A DNA stretch of 5,226 nucleotides from Clostridiales bacterium. Lineage in GTDB: Bacteria; Bacillota_A; Clostridia; Oscillospirales; Acutalibacteraceae. The translations under genes and the position numbers were made by a program. Below, piece after piece: positions 1 through 4,982 of this stretch; position 1 is the first letter of the stretch, and each line of letters opens with the position of its first letter. The stretch spans positions 1-5,226 of the forward strand of contig VSOH01000126.1 of assembly GCA_009774735.1 (NCBI GenBank). Direction: 5' to 3'. The notes below the pieces were generated by a model, which worked only from the letters and a program-made list of their open reading frames with translations, was not told the origin of the DNA and searched no databases.

Positions 1-39
1 ATAATATATAAATTAAAGTTAAATTCCATAAATCAACAC

Positions 40-68
40 TTGAAACTATGCGTTTAATTTAGTATTAT
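40..68 (+). promoter_or_regulatory. Sigma-A-type promoter of the transhydrogenase operon
   Basis: A -35 box TTGAAA (40-45) and a -10 box TATTAT (63-68) are separated by exactly 17 bp, each one mismatch from consensus. Transcription would begin near 74-77, giving a leader of about 45 nt before the TTG start at 120. The surrounding 1-68 is AT-rich and contains no gene. I saw no convincing Rex-type palindrome or riboswitch here, so the regulation of the operon is not visible. The promoter rests on sequence match only. Confidence 0.75.
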
Positions 69-104
69 ATGAGTGCTCCCATATATATAGTTATGAAAAT
101 CGCT

Positions 105-110
105 GGAGGT
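105..110 (+). promoter_or_regulatory. Ribosome binding site that sets the start of the first gene
   Basis: GGAGGT at 105-110 lies 9 nt before the TTG at 120-122. It is the only good Shine-Dalgarno sequence near the beginning of this reading frame: neither ATG 69 nor ATG 93 has a purine-rich site upstream. It therefore decides the start of the NuoE-like gene. Confidence 0.8.
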
Positions 111-119
111 AACGAAATT

Positions 120-593
120 TTGGAGAAAAAAATTAATTTAAGTTTAATTGAACCTGTTCTGACGGCACTTGCTGATAAAAAAGGTTCCTTAATAACAATA
201 CTGCAAAAAACACAGGATATTTACGGCTATCTGCCGAAAGAGGCCATTTGCTTAATAAGCGAAAAAACAGGAATCGCTGAAAGTGAAATCATGGGCGTTG
301 CTACATTTTATACGCAATTCAGGCTTACACCCGTCGGCAAATATTTAATTATGCTTTGTCAGGGCACTGCCTGCCATGTCAATTCAAGCGAGCTGATTTT
401 ACAGACAATCAAGGATGAGCTTGGAATTGATGACGGTGAAACAACAGAGGATGGTTTATTCTCATTAAAGTGCGTTGCCTGTCTTGGGTGCTGCTCACTT
501 TCACCGGTTATGATGATTAATGAGGATACATACGGCTCATTGACTCCTGATAAAACAAAGAAAATTTTAAGAGAGTTAAGGGAGGCTGAGTAA
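120..593 (+). CDS. stnA: NuoE/HydC-like [2Fe-2S] subunit of Stn-type bifurcating transhydrogenase (StnA)
   Basis: This is the small thioredoxin-fold [2Fe-2S] subunit (157 aa from the TTG start) that sits beside the FMN subunit in NuoEF/HydBC-type cores and takes part in electron transfer from the flavin. Seen: an N-terminal helical part with the family phrase LQKTQDIYGYLP, then ATFYTQF, then the cluster ligands C80-x4-C85 (CQGTAC) and C121-x3-C125 (CLGCC), numbered from the TTG. C118 and C124 are additional cysteines. The frame stays open back to ATG 69, which would add 17 residues. I reject that start because it lies immediately after the -10 box, upstream of the expected transcript start, and has no ribosome binding site. 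TTG 120 has GGAGGT at the right distance and gives the usual family N-terminus. The stop is 1 nt before the next gene, so translation is probably coupled. The subunit letter follows gene order by analogy with Sporomusa StnABC; HydC-like or HylC-like would be an alternative name. Confidence 0.85.
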   Translation: MEKKINLSLIEPVLTALADKKGSLITILQKTQDIYGYLPKEAICLISEKTGIAESEIMGVATFYTQFRLTPVGKYLIMLCQGTACHVNSSELILQTIKDELGIDDGETTEDGLFSLKCVACLGCCSLSPVMMINEDTYGSLTPDKTKKILRELREAE

Positions 594-594
594 T

Positions 595-2340
595 ATGAAA
601 ATCGTTATCGGTCAAGGCTCCTGCGGTATTGCGGCAGGTGCCGAAAAAGTAAGAAAAGCGTTGCTTAACTGCAACCTTAATGGAGCAAAGCTGACCATCG
701 CCGGCTGTATAGGTATGTGCTACCTTGAGCCGATTGTTGATATTTATGATGATAATGGTGACGTTAAAAGGCTTGTAAGGGTTGCGGAAAAGGATGCTGA
801 AAAAATTGCCGAATATGCACAGACAGGCAACGAGTCGGCAATTGCCGATTTGCTTGTAAGTGACGAGGACAAGGAATTTTTAGACAAGCAGACACGTATT
901 GCTCTTCGCCGCTGCGGTATCATCAATCCTGAAAGCATTGATGAATTTGTTGAAGCAGAGGGATATTCTGCACTTAAAAAGGTTGTTACATCCATGACAC
1001 CTGAGGATGTTATTGAGGTAATCAAGACATCAGGACTTGCAGGCAGAGGCGGTGCAGGCTTCCCCACATGGTTCAAATGGAACGCCGCAAGACAGAGCGA
1101 GGATGATGAAAAATATTTAATCTGTAATGCAGACGAGGGTGACCCGGGTGCATTTATGGACAGAGCTGTTATTGAGAGTGACCCCCACAATCTTATTGAG
1201 GGTATGCTAATCGGTGCATACGCAATTGGTGCAAAGAACGCTGTTGTATATGTTCGTGCCGAATATCCCCTTGCCATCAAAAGGCTTGAAAAGGCAATTG
1301 AGGATGCAACCGAAAAGGGTTATTTAGGTGAAAATATTTTTGGTACGGATTTTAGCTGCACAATGACAATTAAGGCAGGTGCCGGTGCATTTGTATGCGG
1401 TGAAGAAACTGCACTTATTGAATCACTTGAAGGTCATAGAGGTATGCCAAGGCTTAAGCCGCCGTTCCCTGCCCAGAGCGGTTACTGGAGAAAGCCGTCT
1501 AATATCAATAATGTTGAAACCTTCGCCAATGTTTCCTGGATTATAAACAACGGCGGTGAGGCTTTCGCTGCTATGGGTACAGAAGGCTCAAAGGGCACAA
1601 AGGTATTTGCCGTAACAGGCAAGGTTAAGAGAAGCGGTCTTGTTGAAATCCCTATGGGCAAAACCCTGCGTGACGTTATTTTTGACATCGGCGGCGGAAT
1701 GAAAGGCGACAAAGCTTTCAAGGCTGTTCAGATGGGTGGTCCGTCAGGCGGATGTATTCCTGCCGAGCTGATAGACACGGTTATTGACTACAAAGCTCTT
1801 GGTGCAACAGGTGCAATTATGGGTTCCGGCGGAATGGTTGTTATGGATGAAAGCACCTGCATGGTAGGTATGGCAAAATTCTTCCTTGACTTCACTGCCA
1901 AGGAAAGCTGCGGCAAATGCGTTCACTGCCGAATCGGTACAACAAGAATGCTTGAAATTTTAACAAGAATTACCGAGGGCAAGGGTAAGGACGGCGATGT
2001 CGAGCTGCTTGAAGAGCTTTGCTACGGCATCAAGGACGGTGCGCTCTGCGGACTTGGTCAGACAGCACCAAACCCTGTTCTAACTACAATTAAGTATTTT
2101 AAAGATGAGTACATAGCTCATATTGAAAATAAAACCTGCCCTGCAGGTGAATGTTCGAGCCTGATTGAGTATTCAATCATTGAAGACAATTGTAAGGGCT
2201 GTACACTTTGTGCAAGAAACTGCCCTGTTGATGCAATTTCAGGCTCAGTTAAGCAGCCGCATATTATTGATATTGAAAAATGTATCAAGTGCGGAAAATG
2301 TATTCAGAACTGTAAGTTCGGTGCAATTATCAGAAAGTAA
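595..2340 (+). CDS. stnB: NuoF/HydB-like FMN, NADH and Fe-S subunit of Stn-type bifurcating transhydrogenase (StnB)
   Basis: This 581-aa subunit should bind NAD(H) and FMN and, with the NuoE-like partner, form the bifurcating core known from HydBC and StnAB. Domains seen in order: a thioredoxin-like ferredoxin domain (about 1-90; C10, C38, C42, with C26 nearby); the FMN/NADH core with GRGGAGFPT (150-158), NADEGDPGAFMDR (178-190) and CGEETALIESLEG (268-280); the N3-type [4Fe-4S] site SCGKCVHCR (C439, C442, C445) with C485 as fourth ligand; the C515/C520 motif CPAGEC that precedes the terminal ferredoxin in HydB-type proteins; and two [4Fe-4S] motifs (C533/C536/C539/C543 and C563/C566/C569/C573). 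The N-terminal and C-terminal additions separate it from plain complex I NuoF and place it with HydB/HylB/StnB. Start ATG 595 has GGAGG at 581-585. Oddities are the three-cysteine N-terminal domain and W159 where G is usual. It is cytoplasmic, with no signal or membrane segment. Confidence 0.9.
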   Translation: MKIVIGQGSCGIAAGAEKVRKALLNCNLNGAKLTIAGCIGMCYLEPIVDIYDDNGDVKRLVRVAEKDAEKIAEYAQTGNESAIADLLVSDEDKEFLDKQTRIALRRCGIINPESIDEFVEAEGYSALKKVVTSMTPEDVIEVIKTSGLAGRGGAGFPTWFKWNAARQSEDDEKYLICNADEGDPGAFMDRAVIESDPHNLIEGMLIGAYAIGAKNAVVYVRAEYPLAIKRLEKAIEDATEKGYLGENIFGTDFSCTMTIKAGAGAFVCGEETALIESLEGHRGMPRLKPPFPAQSGYWRKPSNINNVETFANVSWIINNGGEAFAAMGTEGSKGTKVFAVTGKVKRSGLVEIPMGKTLRDVIFDIGGGMKGDKAFKAVQMGGPSGGCIPAELIDTVIDYKALGATGAIMGSGGMVVMDESTCMVGMAKFFLDFTAKESCGKCVHCRIGTTRMLEILTRITEGKGKDGDVELLEELCYGIKDGALCGLGQTAPNPVLTTIKYFKDEYIAHIENKTCPAGECSSLIEYSIIEDNCKGCTLCARNCPVDAISGSVKQPHIIDIEKCIKCGKCIQNCKFGAIIRK

Positions 2341-2354
2341 GGAGGAGTAGTTAA

Positions 2355-4565
2355 ATGGATATGATTAACCTGACAATAAACGGTCAGAAGGTTACTGCTC
2401 CTGCCGGCAGTACAATATTGGAAGCGGCAAAGGCTAACGGAATTTACATACCAACCCTTTGCTATGATGAGGCAGTAGAAATTTACGGTGCCTGCGGTCT
2501 TTGTGTTGTTGAGGCTGAGGGTGTACCAAAACTCCTTCGCTCCTGCTCCGCTAAAATCAGCGAGGGTATGGTTATCAATACCGAAAGCGAAAGAGTTATA
2601 AAATCAAGAAAAATTGCTATGGAGCTGCTTATGTCTGCTCACGACGGCGACTGTATTGCTCCATGTCAGCTTGCCTGCCCTGCAAACACGGACTGTCAGG
2701 GCTATGTGGGTCTGATTGCCAATGGTAAATTCGACGAAGCTTTGAAGCTTATTAAAGACAGAATACCGCTCCCTGCATCAATCGGCAGAGTTTGCCCTCA
2801 CCCTTGTGAAAAGGCTTGCAGACGCGGAAAGGTTGAGGAGCCTATCAACATTGCACAGCTTAAATTCTTTGCGGCAGACCTTGACCTGAAGGGTGACAGC
2901 TATCTGCCTGAATGCAAGCCGTCAACAGGCAAAAAGGTCGCAATTGTAGGTGGCGGACCTGCAGGCTTAACCGCAGGACTCTATCTCAGAACACTCGGTC
3001 ACGAGGTTACTGTTTTTGATATGATGGACAAAATGGGCGGTATGCTCCGCTATGGTATTCCGCAGTACAGACTGCCTAAGGAAGTTCTTGACGCTGAAAT
3101 TCGCCTGATTGAAAAAACAGGTGTTCGCCTTGTGAACAACTGCAAATTCGGCAAAGATATTACCCTTGATATGTTAAAAAGCGTTAACGATGCGGTTATT
3201 CTTGCTCCGGGCGCTTGGAAATCAAGCCCTATGCGTGTTAAAGGCGAGGATGCTCAGGGTGTTTACGGCGGTATCGACTTCTTAAGAAGTGTTATTCAGG
3301 GCAAGCCTGCAGAAATCGGTGACAGGGTAGCAGTCTGCGGCGGCGGTAATACCGCAATGGATGCCTGCAGAACAGCAGTCAGACTTGGTGCGAAAGAGGT
3401 TTATGTCATCTACCGCCGTACCGAAAAGGAAATGCCTGCCGAGGAAATTGAAATCAAGGAGTCCAAGGAAGAGGGCGTTATTTATAAATTCTTAACCAAT
3501 CCTGTTGAAATCCACAGCGAGGACGGCAAAGTCTGCGGTATGACCCTTCAGCTTATGGAGCTTGGCGAGCCTGATGCATCAGGCAGAAGAAAGCCTGTTG
3601 CAATTGAGGGCAAGACCGAATACCTTCCCCTCGACAGTGTAATTATGGCAATCGGTCAGAAGCTTGACAGCAGTGACTTTGAAAATGTTGTGGGCTTAAC
3701 AGACCGTGGCACAATCCGTGCAGACGAGGATACCTTCACCACAGATATTGACGGTGTATTTGCTATCGGTGATGCAACAAACAAGGGGGCATCCATTGCG
3801 ATTGCTGCAATCGGCGAGGCTGACAGATGTGTTAAAATTGTTGATGCTTACCTCAATGATGAGGAGCTTGACTTAACACCAAAGTACATCAGCAAGCGTG
3901 ACGAGGACAGAATTGATTTAAGCGGTAAAGAACCTGTGGCAAGAACCAATGCAAAAGTACTTGATGCTGAAATCAGACGCAATAATTTTGACGAGGTATC
4001 ACTGGGTCTTGCAGTTGACGAGGCACAGAAGGAGGCACAGCGCTGTCTTGAATGCGGCTGCCGTGAATACTTCAAATGCAAGCTGCTTTCCGTTGCACAG
4101 AGATACGACATCAATCCTGAAAGATTTGCAGGCGAAATGCCGCAGAAATATACAAGGGATGACAACGCATTTATCGAAAGAAACACTGCAAAATGTATTC
4201 TTTGCGGTTTGTGTGTACGCTCCTGCAAAGAGGTTATGGACATCAGTGCAATCGGTCTTTTAGGCCGAGGCTTCAAAACAAGTGTGTCACCTGCCTTTGC
4301 ACTGCCCCTTGACCAGACAAAGTGCACCAACTGCGGCTTATGCGTTAAGCTTTGCCCGACAGGAGCATTAACCGAAAAGTCAAGCCTTGCAAAGCAAGTA
4401 CCGCTTAAAGAGGATTACTCAATCCGAACAGTCACGGTTGACGGCAAGGATTGTGAGCTGCTTGTTTCGCATTATAATGGTGAGGTTATCAGAGCCGTGC
4501 CGAACAACGACAACGCAAGACACTGCGGCTTAAGCCGTGAGGAATTAATCGAGCTTGTAAAATAA
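2355..4565 (+). CDS. stnC: NuoG-like/GltD-like fusion, NADPH-binding FAD Fe-S subunit of Stn-type transhydrogenase (StnC)
   Basis: This 736-aa subunit is expected to exchange hydride with NADP(H) at FAD and pass electrons through Fe-S clusters to the StnAB core. Seen in order: a NuoG/HydA-type [2Fe-2S] domain (C36, C47, C50, C64); H96-x3-C100 at a junction into a GltD/NfnB N-terminal Fe-S region (C100, C104, C108, C114, then C147, C151, C155); the FAD Rossmann motif GGGPAGL (199-205); the second dinucleotide motif GGGNTAMD (329-336) followed by YRRTEKEMPA (353-362), whose arginines are typical of NADPH users; GVFAIGDA (467-474), the second FAD contact; RCLECGC (563-569) with C575; and two NuoG-like [4Fe-4S] motifs (C614/C617/C620/C624 and C657/C660/C663/C667). 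Residues 690-736 resemble a degraded molybdopterin-oxidoreductase N-terminal domain. Published work on Sporomusa Stn reports that StnC combines a NuoG-like and a GltD-like domain and does not itself bifurcate. Start ATG 2355 follows GGAGGAG at 2341-2347; ATG 2361 is less well spaced. A related FDH-associated electron-transfer subunit is the main alternative. Confidence 0.88.
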   Translation: MDMINLTINGQKVTAPAGSTILEAAKANGIYIPTLCYDEAVEIYGACGLCVVEAEGVPKLLRSCSAKISEGMVINTESERVIKSRKIAMELLMSAHDGDCIAPCQLACPANTDCQGYVGLIANGKFDEALKLIKDRIPLPASIGRVCPHPCEKACRRGKVEEPINIAQLKFFAADLDLKGDSYLPECKPSTGKKVAIVGGGPAGLTAGLYLRTLGHEVTVFDMMDKMGGMLRYGIPQYRLPKEVLDAEIRLIEKTGVRLVNNCKFGKDITLDMLKSVNDAVILAPGAWKSSPMRVKGEDAQGVYGGIDFLRSVIQGKPAEIGDRVAVCGGGNTAMDACRTAVRLGAKEVYVIYRRTEKEMPAEEIEIKESKEEGVIYKFLTNPVEIHSEDGKVCGMTLQLMELGEPDASGRRKPVAIEGKTEYLPLDSVIMAIGQKLDSSDFENVVGLTDRGTIRADEDTFTTDIDGVFAIGDATNKGASIAIAAIGEADRCVKIVDAYLNDEELDLTPKYISKRDEDRIDLSGKEPVARTNAKVLDAEIRRNNFDEVSLGLAVDEAQKEAQRCLECGCREYFKCKLLSVAQRYDINPERFAGEMPQKYTRDDNAFIERNTAKCILCGLCVRSCKEVMDISAIGLLGRGFKTSVSPAFALPLDQTKCTNCGLCVKLCPTGALTEKSSLAKQVPLKEDYSIRTVTVDGKDCELLVSHYNGEVIRAVPNNDNARHCGLSREELIELVK

Positions 4566-4575
4566 AAAGAACCTT

Positions 4576-4600
4576 GCGGGCGGATAGTATCCGCCCCTAC
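4576..4600. repeat. Short palindromic extragenic repeat (hairpin)
   Basis: GGGCGGATA (4578-4586), a single central G, and TATCCGCCC (4588-4596) form a perfect inverted repeat. As RNA it would fold with a 7-bp GC-rich stem and a 5-nt loop. It is followed by CTACG rather than a T-tract, so it is a poor intrinsic terminator by itself. Its GC content is far above that of the flanking DNA. From memory, elements of the form GGGCGRAT...ATYCGCCCCTACG recur between genes in many gut Clostridia, so a dispersed repeat is the likely identity. Copy number cannot be seen from one window. Confidence 0.6.
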
Positions 4601-4613
4601 GTTTATACAACAA

Positions 4614-4655
4614 AAAAGGAGCTGTAAAAAACTTTTGTTTTTTACAGCTCCTTTT
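4614..4655. terminator. Bidirectional rho-independent terminator
   Basis: AAAAGGAGCTGTAAAAAAC (4614-4632) and its exact reverse complement (4637-4655) form a 19-bp perfect stem around a TTTT loop. The stem ends in CCTTTT on the + strand and in CCTTTTTT on the - strand, so it can end both the transhydrogenase operon (stop at 4565) and the convergent small gene (stop at 4704). The 48 nt between this hairpin and 4704 hold nothing else that I can support. Confidence 0.9.
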
Positions 4656-4703
4656 AATTCTGCCGGCGACAGATTGCCTTTTTTATTTAAACAGATGCGT
4701 ATC

Positions 4704-4883
4704 TCACTGTTTCTCTTTTTCCTGTACATTTTCAAGTGCAAATTTTACAGCCGCAACTACAAAAGCAGTAAATGTGCAGTTTTGGCATACAATTGTATTT
4801 TCTATTTCTTCAATCAAATCATTTGGAAATCTTATGGTTTTAGTTGTTGATTTTGAATGCGTCGGTATTTTAAATTCTCTCAT
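4704..4883 (-). CDS. Small ribbon-helix-helix DNA-binding protein (YlcI/YnfO-like)
   Basis: This 59-aa protein starts at ATG 4883-4881 and ends at TGA 4706-4704. It begins MREFKIPTHSKSTTKTIRFP. The stretch TKTIRFP (about 14-20) fits the DNA-contacting beta strand, NDLIEEIENTI (21-31) helix A, and TFTAFVVAAVKFALENV (37-53) helix B of an Arc/MetJ-type ribbon-helix-helix fold, which would act as a dimer. Start evidence is strong: AAGGAGA (4897-4891) sits 7 nt upstream, with a perfect sigma-A promoter behind it at 4936-4908. It is convergent to the transhydrogenase operon and divergent from the XRE gene, with a shared control region. The fold assignment and the YlcI/YnfO resemblance come from memory of the pattern. 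Its target is unknown; it could be a transcriptional regulator or an antitoxin-like protein, though no toxin gene adjoins it. C33 and C36 (CQNC) are a minor oddity. Confidence 0.8.
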   Translation of the reverse strand: MREFKIPTHSKSTTKTIRFPNDLIEEIENTIVCQNCTFTAFVVAAVKFALENVQEKEKQ

Positions 4884-4907
4884 AGCTTAATCTCCTTTGA
4901 CAATTTA

Positions 4908-4936
4908 ATTATAGTTAATTTTTAACCATTTGTCAA
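4908..4936 (-). promoter_or_regulatory. Consensus sigma-A promoter for the ribbon-helix-helix gene
   Basis: Read on the - strand, TTGACA (4936-4931) and TATAAT (4913-4908) are both exact consensus hexamers separated by 17 bp. Transcription should begin near 4901, leaving a leader of about 18 nt that contains the AAGGAGA site. An intrinsically very strong promoter in front of a small regulator gene implies that it is normally held down. The spacer is occupied by one of the two palindromic operators. Confidence 0.88.
4911..4927. promoter_or_regulatory. Putative operator 1 (palindrome GTTAA-N3-TTAAC)
   Basis: ATAGTTAATTTTTAACC contains the inverted repeat GTTAA (4914-4918), TTT, TTAAC (4922-4926). 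The 13-bp palindrome lies wholly within the -35/-10 spacer of the - strand promoter, where a bound protein would exclude RNA polymerase. The neighbouring XRE protein is the most likely binder; the ribbon-helix-helix protein is the alternative. Binding is inferred from position and symmetry. Confidence 0.65.
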
Positions 4937-4952
4937 TAGTTAAAATTTAACC
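4936..4952. promoter_or_regulatory. Putative operator 2 (palindrome GTTAA-N3-TTAAC)
   Basis: ATAGTTAAAATTTAACC matches operator 1 at 15 of 17 positions and contains GTTAA (4939-4943), AAT, TTAAC (4947-4951). Its centre is 25 bp from that of operator 1. It abuts the -35 box of the - strand promoter and lies just upstream of the extended -10 of the XRE gene, so occupancy could affect both divergent transcripts. Confidence 0.65.
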
Positions 4953-4953
4953 G

Positions 4954-4962
4954 TGTTAGAAT
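4954..4962 (+). promoter_or_regulatory. Extended -10 promoter element of the XRE gene
   Basis: TGTTAGAAT (4954-4962) is an extended -10 (TG-n-TAGAAT, one mismatch in the hexamer). The nearest -35-like sequence, TTGTCA at 4930-4935, is 21 bp away, too far for a normal spacer, so this promoter appears weaker than the opposing one. Transcription would start near 4969, leaving a very short leader with AGGAGG (4969-4974) at or near its 5' end. That makes the exact start uncertain, and an upstream promoter outside this element is possible. Confidence 0.45.
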
Positions 4963-4982
4963 AGAATCAGGAGGACGATAAA

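Noticed and set aside
76..108. Leader hairpin in which CTCC (76-79) could pair with GGAG (105-108) and mask the ribosome binding site
   Set aside because: Only four base pairs across a long AT-rich loop; too weak to claim as a regulatory structure.
69..119. Seventeen-residue N-terminal extension of the NuoE-like protein from ATG 69 (or a shorter one from ATG 93)
   Set aside because: ATG 69 directly follows the -10 box and lies upstream of the expected transcript start; neither ATG has a ribosome binding site, while TTG 120 does.
744..1280. 178-codon open frame on the - strand inside the NuoF-like gene
   Set aside because: Shadow of a strongly supported coding region; its translation is low-complexity and rich in serine, alanine and proline, with no family pattern.
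595..2340. Respiratory complex I (nuoEFG) interpretation of the operon
   Set aside because: No membrane subunits, extra ferredoxin domains at both ends of the NuoF-like protein, and a GltD-like NADPH module inside the third subunit all argue against it.
3848..4330. 160-codon open frame on the - strand and a 104-codon frame on the + strand (3949-4263) inside stnC
   Set aside because: Both overlap the conserved Fe-S region of stnC in other registers and show no domain pattern or ribosome binding site.
4659..4673. Imperfect palindrome TCTGCCGGCGACAGA
   Set aside because: Contains a mismatch and a one-base centre, has no T-tract, and the adjacent 19-bp terminator already explains the region.
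4472..4741. 89-codon - strand open frame across the end of stnC and the terminator
   Set aside because: It reads through the terminator hairpin and the end of stnC, and conflicts with the better supported 59-aa gene on the same strand.
4635..4850. 71-codon + strand open frame starting inside the terminator hairpin
   Set aside because: It begins in the right half of the hairpin, is antisense to the ribbon-helix-helix gene, and its phenylalanine-rich translation reflects T-rich DNA.
4911..4952. Rex (NADH-sensing repressor) sites suggested by the TTAA palindromes
   Set aside because: Rex sites have a 4-bp centre and TTGT/ACAA ends; these have a 3-bp centre with ATAGTTAA/TTTAACC, and they control the small regulator genes rather than the redox operon.
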